Shown piece after piece: positions 1 to 8,438 of a DNA stretch of 64,000 bases. Position numbers and translations under genes: made by a program. Every line of letters starts with the position of its first letter. Position 1 is the stretch's first letter. The notes beneath the pieces are model-generated. The model had not been told where the DNA came from. It made no database searches and saw only the letters and a program-made list of their open reading frames with translations. This DNA comes from an uncultured Holophagaceae bacterium (GTDB taxonomy: Bacteria; Acidobacteriota; Holophagae; Holophagales; Holophagaceae): assembly GCA_903937385.1 (NCBI GenBank), contig CAIZZF010000013.1, forward strand, positions 1 to 64,000, written 5' to 3'.

Positions 1-125
1 GAGGCTATCGGACCGTCCGCAACATCGTGGCCATCGCCTACCTCATCGCAGGCAAGCTTCGATTCGATGGACTCGCACCCCTTTGGGGCTCGCCGCTGGG
101 GGCCGTTACCCCGTTACCCACCTGA
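1..125 (+). CDS. C-terminal fragment, possibly of a transposase (5' end outside window)
   Basis: The third forward frame is open from the left edge to a TGA at 123-125 and encodes about 40 residues that begin GYRTVRNIVAIAYLIAGKL. This short hydrophobic block with a basic lead-in resembles the C-terminal tail of DDE-type transposases, but I recognise it only by style and cannot name a family. No terminal inverted repeat is visible in the 30 bases between its stop and the next gene. It could equally be the end of an ordinary gene. The sequence left of the window would settle it. Confidence 0.3.
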   Translation, partial: GYRTVRNIVAIAYLIAGKLRFDGLAPLWGSPLGAVTPLPT

Positions 126-159
126 AACAGCGAGGAACCCTTTATTGGGCGGTAGCCGC

Positions 160-1182
160 CTACTTGATCTTCTTCAGCGAAGGATCCTTGAGCATTTCCT
201 TGGCGGTGGCGGCGTTCTTGCCGGTGGGGGCCAACTCGATGTACTTCTCGAGATGCTGCTTGGTCCCGCGCAGGTTGTTGTCGCCGAACTCCACCATGGC
301 CAGCAGGAAGTGCGCCTCGGCGTAAGTCGCGGAGATCTCCAGGGCCTTCAGGAAGAAGGTCTTGGCCTCCTTGGTCTGTCCGTTGTTGAAGGCCTCCACG
401 CCCTTGTTGTAGACCACGTCCGGGTTGGGCCCCTGGATGGTCTCCAGGGCCGCGGCGTACTTCTGCTCGGCGGCCTTGTCCTGCTTCGCCTTGCTGGTCG
501 AGATCAGGGCCGTCAGCACCCGCTCATCCTTGGGATTGCGCTCCAGGGCCTTGAGCAGGTAGGGCTCGCCGGCTTCCTTGACGGCACCAGCCTGGGCCAG
601 GCAGATGCCCAGCACCCGCTCGATCTTCAGGAACTCGGGGGCCAGCTCCGCTTTGGACTCCTCGCTCTTCAGCTTGGTCATGGCCTCGCTGAGGGCCTTG
701 TGGGCCTTCTCGACCAGGGGCAGGGCATCCTCGTACTTGCCCTCGTTGTAGAACGGGATGGCCTGGTTGAAGGCTTCCCGGCCCTCCGCGTCCAGGGCCG
801 CTCCAGGATCCTCGACGGCCACCACCGTGCCACCGCTGGCCAGCACCCTGGTGCGGGACTCGGCGGGGGTCAGCAGGGTGACGTTCTTGACCAGGACATC
901 GGCAAGGGGAATCTTGATGAATTCCTTAAAGTCTGTATAGCCTTCAGCGGAGATGGTGAGCTCGAAGTCCCGGGGCTCCAGGCCCACCTGCAGGTATTTC
1001 CCGTTCTTGTCTGCGGTGAGGTCCTTGCTCCAGGCGCGGTCGGTGCGCTTGAGGTTGATCTTCACCCCGGGAATGGGCTTTCCATCCTTGGCGAGGACCT
1101 GCCCGGAAATCCGGCCGGTCGATTCGGCCTGCACGGACAGGCAGGCCACGGGGAGCATAAGGGCGAAAACAAGGCGTCGCAT
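160..1182 (-). CDS. Secreted protein with carboxypeptidase-regulatory-like domain and TPR repeats
   Basis: The predicted 340-residue protein begins with a signal peptide (MRRLVFALMLPVACLSVQA). An Ig-like CarboxypepD_reg fold follows (about 22-100, with GRISGQVLAKDGKPIPGVKI), then a TPR-like helical region from about 125 to 330 (repeated A..Y/F....Y.EA patterns, such as AFNNGQTKEAKTFFLKALEI). The start at 1182 is chosen because GGAGGA lies 6 bases upstream; an in-frame Met 8 codons earlier has no ribosome site and would spoil the signal peptide. CarboxypepD plus TPR proteins are common in Acidobacteria and are probably periplasmic or outer-membrane-associated scaffolds. Nothing identifies a substrate. 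It is monocistronic and its upstream region is shared with the divergent DUF1844 gene. Confidence 0.8.
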   Translation of the reverse strand: MRRLVFALMLPVACLSVQAESTGRISGQVLAKDGKPIPGVKINLKRTDRAWSKDLTADKNGKYLQVGLEPRDFELTISAEGYTDFKEFIKIPLADVLVKNVTLLTPAESRTRVLASGGTVVAVEDPGAALDAEGREAFNQAIPFYNEGKYEDALPLVEKAHKALSEAMTKLKSEESKAELAPEFLKIERVLGICLAQAGAVKEAGEPYLLKALERNPKDERVLTALISTSKAKQDKAAEQKYAAALETIQGPNPDVVYNKGVEAFNNGQTKEAKTFFLKALEISATYAEAHFLLAMVEFGDNNLRGTKQHLEKYIELAPTGKNAATAKEMLKDPSLKKIK

Positions 1183-1368
1183 GGGTCTTCCTCCAAACCC
1201 ATCCATGGTTTCACAGGGCCCGGTTTCAGCCGAGTGCTTTTCGTCAAAAGACGGCTTTGCCTCGGCATCGATGCCGTGGAGAACCCGTATTCACGAGGAG
1301 GGTGCAGGAAAATTCGGGCTGTGGTAGGCTTCCCGCCAGACAACTCCTGAAAGTGTTCGAGGTATCCC

Positions 1369-1656
1369 ATGACCCCAGCCATGCCCGAGGCATCCTTGAC
1401 CGCCCTGATGCACCTGCTGACTGAGCAGGCCCTGCTAGCCATGGGCGTACCGCACCCGATGATGAAGGAAGCGCCACCCGCCAATCCCGCCGCCGCAAGG
1501 TTTTACGTAGATCTGCTTGGCGTGCTGAAGGAAAAAACGGAAGGGGCTCGCAGTGAGAGCGAGTCGGCGGAGCTGCAGGAGATTCTCTACCAGCTGAGGA
1601 TGCGCGCCATGGATCTGAAGCCCGCAGCCGAAGCCTCCGGAGTCCCGAAATCATGA
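1369..1656 (+). CDS. DUF1844 family protein
   Basis: This 95-residue protein matches the DUF1844 pattern: a short N-terminal helix (LTALMHLLTEQALLAMG), a PMM/NPAAARFYVDLLGVLKEKT segment and a terminal LQEILYQLRMRAM helix. Length (about 90-120 residues) and architecture fit the family, whose function is unknown and which is frequent in Acidobacteria and Deltaproteobacteria. GAGG sits 9 bases before the ATG. Its TGA at 1654-1656 overlaps an ATG of the following frame, and the next gene's Shine-Dalgarno lies just downstream, so the two are probably co-transcribed and co-translated. Confidence 0.85.
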   Translation: MTPAMPEASLTALMHLLTEQALLAMGVPHPMMKEAPPANPAAARFYVDLLGVLKEKTEGARSESESAELQEILYQLRMRAMDLKPAAEASGVPKS

Positions 1657-1682
1657 TGCAGCCGCCAAGCAGGAGGATCGGC

Positions 1683-3542
1683 ATGGGAATCAGGCGGGGC
1701 ATTCGGAGGATCCTCCTGGTGGCCGCTGTGTTTTTCATTCCAGCTCCAGGCCTGCTGGCTGCTGGGGTCGGAGCCTCGACCTCCACCCACGTGGAAACCC
1801 TCCCGGCGGTCGCGCTCAGCCATCGGACCCGGCACCTCGTGGATGCGGTGGCCGCCGCCGACCCGGAAGGCATCCGTGCTGCCCAGCTGGAAGTGGAAGC
1901 GCTGCGTCGCACCTACTCGACCATGGACATGTCGCCCCTGGTGGAGGCCATGGCCTTCTGGGCCCGCCAACAGGGCCTGGCCGGCAAGACTGCGCTCGGC
2001 CTGGAGGGACTGCAGGCGGTGGAACGCTGGTCCCCGGACCACCCCACCTTGCTGGGAACTCGCATCACTCTCATGCGGCAGCAGGGCATCCAGGGCTGGC
2101 TCTGGAGCTTCCCGGATCTGCTCCGCCTCACCCGGCTCCGCGTCGAGCATCCGGTGCACCGGTGGCTCTGGCTGGTCCAGCACCTGGGCATGCTCCGCCT
2201 GGCCGCGACGCTGCTGCTGTGGGGTTGGGCCCTCACCATGGGGCTCCGCTACCGCAATGTCTTCCGGCACCTCTGGGAAGAGGCTCTGCAGCGTCGGCGG
2301 ATTCCGGCTCCCCTCGCCGCCGCGCTGGGGGCTGTCCTCCTGGCGGGGCCGGTGCTCCTGGGCCTTGATCCGATGGTCGCCGCCTTCCTCTGGCTGTTCC
2401 TCCTCGCCCCCTTCCTGCTGCCTGGGGAAGTCCGCGTCACCGCCTTCATCCTGGTGCTCCAGCTGGTGCATCCCGCCCTTGCCGCCCTCGAACCCTGGGC
2501 TGCCCGGGAGCCCAAGCCAAGCCTGCTCACCCTGCAGCTGCAGCCCCAGGTCTACCCGATTTCCCCAGCGACCCTGCGCTACCTGGCGCCGACGGACCAG
2601 GTCTTCCTCGCGGGCTGGGCGCACCTACAGAACCAGGAGTGGGCGGCCGCAGAGGCGAGCTTCCGCAGCCTGGTGGGTCGCCATCCCGAGCAGGCCGAGG
2701 TGCTCAACAACCTGGGGGTCGCGAAGTTCCAGACTGGCGATGTAGCCGGCGCCCAGCAGTTCTTCGAGCAGGCCCAGGCCGTGGCCCCGAAGATGGAAGT
2801 GCTGCTGAACCAGAGCATCCTTGCCTTCAATCGGCTGGACACCGCGCTGGGCTCCTCCAAGCGCGACGAGGCCCAGGCCGCCTCCCCGGAGGCCTATGCC
2901 CTCCTGATCACCCTGAACGATGCGTGCAAGGAGGCCCGCACCTACCCCATACCGCTCCCGGACACGCCGGAGCGGGTGCAGGCGCTGAGGGATGCCACGG
3001 GCGCCGGCAAGGGCGAGGAGATGCAGCACCTCACCCAGCCCGCTTTCCTCATCACCCTGCTGCTGCCTCTGCTCGGACTGATCCTCTTCCTGGCGAGGGT
3101 CCGGGCCAGCATCCGCATGGCCCACCCCACCCAGTGCATCCGCTGCGGCGAGCCCTTCCACACCACGGACAGTCCCGACGCGGAAGTCTGCCCCAAGTGC
3201 CACCACCTCTTCGTGCTGCGGGATGGCCTCCATCAGGAGAACCGCCGCAAGAAGCTGGATGAAGTGGCAGCCTATCAGACAGCCACCCGGTGGTTGCACA
3301 AGAGCCTCATCGTGGTGCTGCCGGGCTGCGACCTGGCTTTCCTGGGACAGACCCGCGAAGGCCTGGTGGAGTTCCTGTCCTTCAGCCTGGCCGTGGGCAT
3401 GGTCCTCGCCACGGGACGCTCCGTTCGCTACCCCGGCGAGATCCTGGCCGACCCCGTCTCCATCTGGCTGGCGGTCGGCACAGCACTGCTGCTGCTGTTC
3501 TACGGCCGCTCCTGGCTGAAGCTGTTTCTGGGGAGGTCCTGA
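1683..3542 (+). CDS. TPR-containing membrane protein with a zinc ribbon
   Basis: The start at 1683 is preferred because AGGAGG at 1671-1676 lies 6 bases upstream; an earlier ATG at 1653 overlaps the preceding stop but has no such site. The 619-residue protein has a signal-anchor-like N-terminus, an N-terminal helical domain, a block of hydrophobic segments at about 165-280, a TPR region (EWAAAEASFRSLVGRHPEQ and the following repeat, about 320-395), another membrane segment near 460, a four-cysteine zinc ribbon (CIRCGEPFH...CPKCHHLF) near 485-515, and two C-terminal membrane segments. TPR plus zinc ribbon in a membrane protein suggests a scaffold, but no reaction can be named. It ends 1 base before the DUF4388 start. 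Confidence 0.75.
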   Translation: MGIRRGIRRILLVAAVFFIPAPGLLAAGVGASTSTHVETLPAVALSHRTRHLVDAVAAADPEGIRAAQLEVEALRRTYSTMDMSPLVEAMAFWARQQGLAGKTALGLEGLQAVERWSPDHPTLLGTRITLMRQQGIQGWLWSFPDLLRLTRLRVEHPVHRWLWLVQHLGMLRLAATLLLWGWALTMGLRYRNVFRHLWEEALQRRRIPAPLAAALGAVLLAGPVLLGLDPMVAAFLWLFLLAPFLLPGEVRVTAFILVLQLVHPALAALEPWAAREPKPSLLTLQLQPQVYPISPATLRYLAPTDQVFLAGWAHLQNQEWAAAEASFRSLVGRHPEQAEVLNNLGVAKFQTGDVAGAQQFFEQAQAVAPKMEVLLNQSILAFNRLDTALGSSKRDEAQAASPEAYALLITLNDACKEARTYPIPLPDTPERVQALRDATGAGKGEEMQHLTQPAFLITLLLPLLGLILFLARVRASIRMAHPTQCIRCGEPFHTTDSPDAEVCPKCHHLFVLRDGLHQENRRKKLDEVAAYQTATRWLHKSLIVVLPGCDLAFLGQTREGLVEFLSFSLAVGMVLATGRSVRYPGEILADPVSIWLAVGTALLLLFYGRSWLKLFLGRS

Positions 3543-3543
3543 G

Positions 3544-4716
3544 ATGGCATTGGAAGGCTCCCTCCGCGATTTCGACCTGTTCTCCCTGTTCAACATGATC
3601 AAGATCCAGGGGAAGAACGGCACCCTGGTGCTCTCCCAGGGGCAGGAGTTCGTGAAGGTCTTCTTTGAGAACGGGGAGATCGTCGGCTGCGATTCCAACC
3701 AGGTGCGCCTGGAGGACCGGCTGGGCACCATGCTCGTGCGCCTCGGTCGCCTCACCGGCGAGGAGCTGCTGGCCATGGTTCAGATGCAGCGCCAGACCCT
3801 GAAGCGCCTGGGCACCCTGCTGCTGGAGGCGGGCAAGGTCACCCCCTCGGACCTGCAGGACGCCCTCTTCAACCAGGCCACCTCCATCCTCCACCGCACC
3901 TTCCGCTGGGTGGAAGGGGACTACCGGTTCGACTCCATGCTGCCCCAGGATCTGGACCGGGACCATTTTGTACCCATTCCCGTGGATACGGTGCTCATGG
4001 AGGCGGCGCGCATCCAGGACGAGTGGCCCGAGGTGGAGCGGCGGATTCCGGGCATGGACACGCCCCTCGGCAAGTCGCCGGTGGCCCAGTCGCTCCAGCT
4101 CGACCTCGACCGCGATGTGTCCTCCCTGCTGGACGGCCGGGGCCAGATGCAACACGGCTCCTCCGGGCTGACCCACGAGCAGGAAGTGGTGCTCTCCTAC
4201 TTCAGCCAGCCCCAGACGACCACGGAAGCCACCCAGGTCAGCCGCTATGAGGAGCTGGACACCTGCAAGGCCGTGGCCCATCTCCTCGAAGCCGGGCTGC
4301 TGGTTCCCCTCACTGCCAGGACCCCCAAGCAGACCGATCTCCGGGCCAAGGCCAGTGCTCAGGACCAGCCGCTCAAGGACTGGGACCCGAGTCCGTTGCT
4401 CTGGCCCCTGGTGGCTCTGGCCTTCCTCGTGCCCCTGGTGCTGTACGTTCCGCACCACCGCGGGTCCATGAACATGGGCCTGGCCAGCCTGCAGCCAGTG
4501 GATGTGCGGGTGGTGCCGGAGGGACCGACGCGGCTCCGCCAGGCCTGGGCCCTGCGCATGGCCTCGCCCCAGGACGGAGGCACCGCCCTGGCCATGGCCC
4601 TGGGCCGCCCCCTGGACGGGAAGAATCCTGTGCCGGATATGATGAGGCTTCCTGATCCCATGATGCCTCAGGCCCGTCAGGCCCCTGAGTCCGCCGCTAC
4701 CCCCAAAAAGAAGTAA
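3544..4716 (+). CDS. DUF4388 (PatA-like) protein with C-terminal membrane segment
   Basis: The first 110 residues (MALEGSLRDFDLFSLFNMI, then a GTLVLSQGQEFVKVFFENGEIVGC strand pair) match DUF4388, the PATAN-type domain found in gliding-motility, Pho/CheY-linked and signalling proteins of Myxococcota and Acidobacteria. A helical region follows to about 240, a winged-helix-like segment (TTEATQVSRYEELDTCKAVAHLLEAGLL), and a single transmembrane helix near 285-300 with a roughly 90-residue tail. GGAGG overlaps the end of the upstream gene, so translation is coupled. The DUF4388 domain is thought to mediate protein contacts; a specific partner cannot be read from the sequence. Confidence 0.8.
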   Translation: MALEGSLRDFDLFSLFNMIKIQGKNGTLVLSQGQEFVKVFFENGEIVGCDSNQVRLEDRLGTMLVRLGRLTGEELLAMVQMQRQTLKRLGTLLLEAGKVTPSDLQDALFNQATSILHRTFRWVEGDYRFDSMLPQDLDRDHFVPIPVDTVLMEAARIQDEWPEVERRIPGMDTPLGKSPVAQSLQLDLDRDVSSLLDGRGQMQHGSSGLTHEQEVVLSYFSQPQTTTEATQVSRYEELDTCKAVAHLLEAGLLVPLTARTPKQTDLRAKASAQDQPLKDWDPSPLLWPLVALAFLVPLVLYVPHHRGSMNMGLASLQPVDVRVVPEGPTRLRQAWALRMASPQDGGTALAMALGRPLDGKNPVPDMMRLPDPMMPQARQAPESAATPKKK

Positions 4717-4725
4717 GGATTTCCG

Positions 4726-5313
4726 ATGTTTGTGCACCAGCGCCAGGGTTCCCTGGAGGTGATCTGCGGCCCCATGTTCTCGGGCAAGTCCGAAGAGCTC
4801 ATCCGGCGGATCAAGCGAGCCGTCATCGCCCGGCAGAAGGTCCAGGTGTTCAAGCCCGCCCTGGATGACCGCTACGACGTCGCAGCCATCGCCAGCCACA
4901 GCCAGCGCAAGCACGAGGCCATCCCGGTGAAGGACACGGTGGAACTGGCCCGACAGCTGGACCCCGAGGCCCAGGTGGTGGCCCTGGATGAGGTCCAGTT
5001 CATGGACGAGGGCCTGATCCCCATCATCGAGGACCTCGCCAACCGCGGGGTGCGTGTCATCGCCGGGGGCCTGGACCAGGACTCCAACGGCGAGCCCTTC
5101 GGCATCATGCCGATCCTGCTGGCGAAGGCTGATTACGTCACCAAGCTCCAGGCCATCTGCATGGTCTGCGGCGCCCTGGCGAGCCGCACCCAGCGCATGG
5201 TCCACACCGGTGGCCAGGTGCTGGTGGGCGCGGCGGAGGCCTACGAGGCCCGCTGCCGGCACTGCCATGAGGTGCCCCACGCCAGGGGGGAGCGCCTGCT
5301 GGAAGGGGAGTGA
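4726..5313 (+). CDS. tdk: Thymidine kinase (type II)
   Basis: This 195-residue protein phosphorylates thymidine (and deoxyuridine) with ATP in pyrimidine salvage in the cytoplasm. It has the P-loop GPMFSGKSEE (residues 15-24), the Walker-B-like VVALDEVQFMD, the substrate lasso region, and two cysteine pairs of the structural zinc site (CMVCG and CRHC). Length matches the Tdk family. AAGG precedes the ATG by 8 bases. It is the last gene of the DUF1844-TPR-DUF4388 run, 9 bases after the preceding stop. A functional link to those proteins is not evident. Confidence 0.95.
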   Translation: MFVHQRQGSLEVICGPMFSGKSEELIRRIKRAVIARQKVQVFKPALDDRYDVAAIASHSQRKHEAIPVKDTVELARQLDPEAQVVALDEVQFMDEGLIPIIEDLANRGVRVIAGGLDQDSNGEPFGIMPILLAKADYVTKLQAICMVCGALASRTQRMVHTGGQVLVGAAEAYEARCRHCHEVPHARGERLLEGE

Positions 5314-5481
5314 GTTTCCAGTTCGTCAAGGCGATGGCCGTCCTGACACTCACCTTCCGGGCCGAGTGAGGGATGCCGGTTCGCCCTGGCCCAGGCCGGG
5401 GTTAGACTGGCCGCGGCGCGCTGCTGCAGCGCCGTGTCACTTCACTTCGCCCGAGGCTTCAGGGCATCCCAGGAGATCCAC

Positions 5482-6672
5482 ATGGCCGGCGCCTACGCCA
5501 CCTTCACCCACATCACGGACTACATGGGCTTCGAGGGCCTGCTGACCGACGAAGAGCGGATGATCCGCGAGACGGCCCGCAAGTTCATCAACGCCGAGGT
5601 GCTGCCCATCATCGAGCAGCACGCCCAGGCCCAGACCTTCCCCCGGCACCTCATCCCCATGATGGGCGAGCTGGGCTTCTACGGGCCGTCCCTGCCCGAG
5701 GAATACGGCTGCATGGGCGTCTCCAACGTGGCCTACGGCCTGCTGATGTACGAGCTCGAGCGCGGCGACTCGGGCCTGCGCTCCTTCGCCTCGGTGCAGG
5801 GCAGCCTGGTCATGTGGCCCATCTACGCCTACGGCAGCGAGGCCCAGAAGCGCCGCTGGCTGCCCAAGCTCGCCACGGGCGAGGTGGTGGGCTGCTTCGG
5901 TCTCACCGAGCCGGATTTTGGCTCCAACCCCGGCGGCATGCTCACCCGCGCCGTGCGTGAGCCCGGCGGCAAGTGGCGCCTCAACGGCACCAAGATGTGG
6001 ATCACCAATGGCACCGTGGCCGATGTGGCCATCGTGTGGGCTCAGACTCCCGAGGGCATCCGCGGCTTCCTGGTAGAGAAGGGCACCCCCGGCTTCAGCG
6101 CCCCGGAGATGAAGGGCAAGTGGAGCCTCCGGGCCAGCACCACCTCGGAGCTGGTGCTCGAGGACGTCCTCGTGGACGAAGAGGCATCCATGCTGCCGAA
6201 CGTGAAGGGCCTGAAGGGCCCCCTGGGCTGCCTCACCCAGGCCCGCTACGGCATCGCCTGGGGCGTCCTGGGCGCTGCGGACGCCTGCTACCAGTGCGCC
6301 CTGGACTACGCCAAGACCCGCATCCAGTTCGACAAACCCATCGCCAGCTACCAGCTCCAGCAGGAGAAGCTGGCCTGGATGGTCACCGAGATCACCAAGG
6401 GCCAGCTCCTGGTGCACCAGCTGGGGCGCCTCAAGGACGCCAAGACCTACACCACCGCCCAGGTCTCCATGGCCAAGATGAATAACGTGCACATCGCCCT
6501 GGAGGTCTGTCGCAAGGCCCGCACCATCCTCGGCGCCAACGGCATCCTCGACGAGTATCCGATCATGCGGCACATGGCGAACCTCGAGAGCGTCTACACC
6601 TACGAGGGCACGCATGACATGCACACCCTCATCATCGGCCAGGAAGTCACGGGGATACCGGCGTACCGCTAG
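5482..6672 (+). CDS. gcdH: Glutaryl-CoA dehydrogenase-like acyl-CoA dehydrogenase
   Basis: This FAD flavoprotein of 396 residues contains the acyl-CoA dehydrogenase N-, middle and C-terminal domains. Signature CFGLTEPDFGSNPGGM lies in the middle domain, and FDKPIASYQLQQEKLA in the C-terminal domain. The general base is Glu375 in TYEGTHDMHTLIIGQEVTG, which is the arrangement of glutaryl-CoA dehydrogenases; these oxidise and decarboxylate glutaryl-CoA to crotonyl-CoA in lysine, tryptophan and benzoate catabolism. The start at 5482 is used because AGGAGA lies 5 bases upstream; an in-frame ATG at 5434 lacks a ribosome site. The gene stands alone and ends at a strong hairpin shared with the convergent GNAT gene. 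Confidence 0.9.
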   Translation: MAGAYATFTHITDYMGFEGLLTDEERMIRETARKFINAEVLPIIEQHAQAQTFPRHLIPMMGELGFYGPSLPEEYGCMGVSNVAYGLLMYELERGDSGLRSFASVQGSLVMWPIYAYGSEAQKRRWLPKLATGEVVGCFGLTEPDFGSNPGGMLTRAVREPGGKWRLNGTKMWITNGTVADVAIVWAQTPEGIRGFLVEKGTPGFSAPEMKGKWSLRASTTSELVLEDVLVDEEASMLPNVKGLKGPLGCLTQARYGIAWGVLGAADACYQCALDYAKTRIQFDKPIASYQLQQEKLAWMVTEITKGQLLVHQLGRLKDAKTYTTAQVSMAKMNNVHIALEVCRKARTILGANGILDEYPIMRHMANLESVYTYEGTHDMHTLIIGQEVTGIPAYR

Positions 6673-6687
6673 ACAATCCTTTGTCAG

Positions 6688-6720
6688 ATGAGAAACGGCC
6701 CGGAGCGGGCCGTTTCTCAT
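6688..6720. terminator. Bidirectional terminator hairpin
   Basis: A perfect 15-bp inverted repeat (arms 6688-6702 and 6706-6720) with a GAG loop lies between the convergent gcdH and GNAT genes. Because the outer bases of the arms are A/T-rich (ATGAGAAA...TTTCTCAT), a U-rich run follows the GC stem on both strands, so it can serve both genes. Confidence 0.85.
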
Positions 6721-6735
6721 TAGATAGAACGACTT

Positions 6736-7266
6736 CTAGGGCAGGGACCGAACGAGGGCGGGCCGGACCATGATGAGGTCGCGCTGGGGGTCGGTGCCCA
6801 GGGGGAAGACGTGGTCGCCGACCTGCAGGAAGCCGAACTTCCGGTAGAAGGCGATGGCTCGGGGGTTGTGTTCCCAGACGCCCAGCCAGACCTGGTCCGC
6901 GCCTTCCGCCTCGGCTAGGGCCAGGCACCGGCGCATGAGCTCCGGCGCGAGGCCCTTGCCCTGCCAGGCGCTGGCGACGTAGAGCCGCTGGAGCTCCAGG
7001 GGCCGAGCCGCGCGGACGCAGGGGGGCGCCGGATCCCGCCGCAGCAGGGCGAAGGCGATGAGCCAACCTTCGTGTTCGCAGACCAGGGTGGTCAGGCCGG
7101 GATCCAGGATCTCCTGGCCCTGGAGCGCCTCGCTGTAGTGGTCCCGGCAGTGCAGGGCCATGTCCTCCGGGGTGTTCGCGGCCTCGAAGGTCTCCCGGAA
7201 AGTCCGCTCGGCCAGGGCCGCGAGGGGGGCCGCATCGCGCAGCTCCGCATTCCGGATGATCGGCAT
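6736..7266 (-). CDS. GNAT-family N-acetyltransferase
   Basis: The predicted protein has 176 residues. It carries GNAT motif A (LQRLYVASAWQGKGLAPELM, about 95-115) and the C-terminal LGVWEHNPRAIAFYRKFGF motif that binds acetyl-CoA and closes the active site. The N-terminal IIRNAELRDAAPLAALAERTFRETF is typical of small-molecule and antibiotic-type GNAT proteins. The acceptor substrate cannot be predicted. The start at 7266 has GGAG 8 bases upstream; the reading frame continues further but without GNAT similarity. It follows a hotdog thioesterase gene by 14 bases and is probably co-transcribed with it. Confidence 0.85.
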   Translation of the reverse strand: MPIIRNAELRDAAPLAALAERTFRETFEAANTPEDMALHCRDHYSEALQGQEILDPGLTTLVCEHEGWLIAFALLRRDPAPPCVRAARPLELQRLYVASAWQGKGLAPELMRRCLALAEAEGADQVWLGVWEHNPRAIAFYRKFGFLQVGDHVFPLGTDPQRDLIMVRPALVRSLP

Positions 7267-7280
7267 GGCTGGGCTCCGGT

Positions 7281-7712
7281 TCACTTGTCGGCGCGGGGCG
7301 TCAGGATCGCGAGGGTGACCGTGGCCTTGGACACCAGGCGGAGGTCGTCCGCTGTGCCGCAGTAGACCTCGGACTCCACCACCGTCAGCGCGGAGCCGGG
7401 CTTGAGCACCTTGGCCGAGCAGGTGAGCTGGCTGCCCTTGGCCGCCCGGAGCAGGTTGATCTTGAACTCGGCGGAGAGCACGAACTGGCCGGGCTCGATC
7501 AGGGTGGCGCCAGCGGCGCCCGCCGTGTGGTCCGCGAGGGTGGCCTGGACGCCCGCATGCACGTAGCCATCCTGCTGGAGGTGGCGCGCCTCCAGGATCA
7601 GGGACGAGCAGCACTCCCCGGGGGCCACGGCGACCAGCTTCGCGCCCAGGTCGCGGATGAAGGGCGCGGACAGGAAGATCCGTTCAACTTCAGCTTGGTT
7701 GATCTCGCCCAT
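7281..7712 (-). CDS. PaaI-like hotdog-fold thioesterase
   Basis: This 143-residue single-domain hotdog protein has the central helix signature GYVHAGVQATLADHTAGAA, in which the Asp of ADH is the likely catalytic carboxylate of PaaI/YigI-type acyl-CoA thioesterases, followed by the five-strand sheet. Such enzymes hydrolyse acyl-CoA or aryl-CoA esters. CGGAG lies 6 bases upstream of the ATG. It heads a two-gene unit with the GNAT protein. The specific CoA ester is unknown; proximity to gcdH is suggestive, but that gene is on the opposite strand. Confidence 0.85.
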   Translation of the reverse strand: MGEINQAEVERIFLSAPFIRDLGAKLVAVAPGECCSSLILEARHLQQDGYVHAGVQATLADHTAGAAGATLIEPGQFVLSAEFKINLLRAAKGSQLTCSAKVLKPGSALTVVESEVYCGTADDLRLVSKATVTLAILTPRADK

Positions 7713-7818
7713 GTCGGCTCCGTCACGCTTGTCTTGGAGGGTGAACCCAGCCTATCAGAGCGTTGCCCGGCTTCGCCCAGGGGGCCCCCCGGGCCGCATC
7801 CACGCTGCCGGGTGGTCC

Positions 7819-8295
7819 TCAGTCCACCTTCACCACGTGGGTGTCGGCGACCAGGTCGTGCAGGCAGCGGCGGGTGGGGCTGAAGATGAAGAGGGAGTCG
7901 ATGAGCCAGACGAAGCCGAGAAGGAACTGGAACACCTGCCCGACCGGGGAGGGATCGTTGTGGCCCCCGTAGCGCAGGATCCCCACCGCCAGCGGGATCG
8001 CGAACTCCCGGACCAGCAGCCAGCCCACAGGAGGGACGCCGCCGTCGGAACGGATGATGGCGATGGCCATGGCCTTCTTGCCGAGGGTCTGCCCCCGGGT
8101 CACCAGCAGCCAGACCTGGGCGGCCAGGATGCCCGCAAAGCCCAGCAGGGCCCCCAGCGAACCAATGCATGGGAAGAACAGCAAGGGCAGGGGCGCGAAG
8201 CAGACCAGACCATCGATGAGCCGGGCTGCAAGCCGGCTCCAGCGCGTGGCGGCTTCCACCTCGGGGGGTTCCTCCTGAAGGTCATGCAAGGTCAT
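7819..8295 (-). CDS. RDD family membrane protein
   Basis: The 158-residue protein has the RDD signature: RLAARLIDGLVCF at the start of the first membrane helix, a second hydrophobic helix, the amphipathic GQTLGKKAMAIAIIRSDG segment, and a final hydrophobic helix ending in HDLVADTHVV. RDD proteins are inner-membrane proteins of mostly unknown function, and some are Na+/H+ antiporters. The start at 8295 is preferred with AAGAGG 4 bases upstream; the frame is open far upstream but only antisense to the pirin gene. No partner is evident. Confidence 0.85.
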   Translation of the reverse strand: MTLHDLQEEPPEVEAATRWSRLAARLIDGLVCFAPLPLLFFPCIGSLGALLGFAGILAAQVWLLVTRGQTLGKKAMAIAIIRSDGGVPPVGWLLVREFAIPLAVGILRYGGHNDPSPVGQVFQFLLGFVWLIDSLFIFSPTRRCLHDLVADTHVVKVD

Positions 8296-8438
8296 GGGGC
8301 CTCTTGGAAACAGACCCCTGGCTGGGGGGACACCTCCTCCCATCGGTGGGGACGCAGCCTGCCTTGAGTCAGGTCGGAGGGCCAAGCCACCCAAGGCCGT
8401 GAACCCCTGTAGGGCATCGACCTTTCCAAGGAGTTGGC

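Noticed and set aside
105-120. GTTACCCC repeated near the left edge
   Set aside because: Period is 8 bases and it lies within the coding fragment.
7775-7794. Near-perfect 20-base GC palindrome after the RDD-thioesterase gap
   Set aside because: It has no loop and no T-tract, so it is not a typical terminator; it may be a chance GC palindrome.
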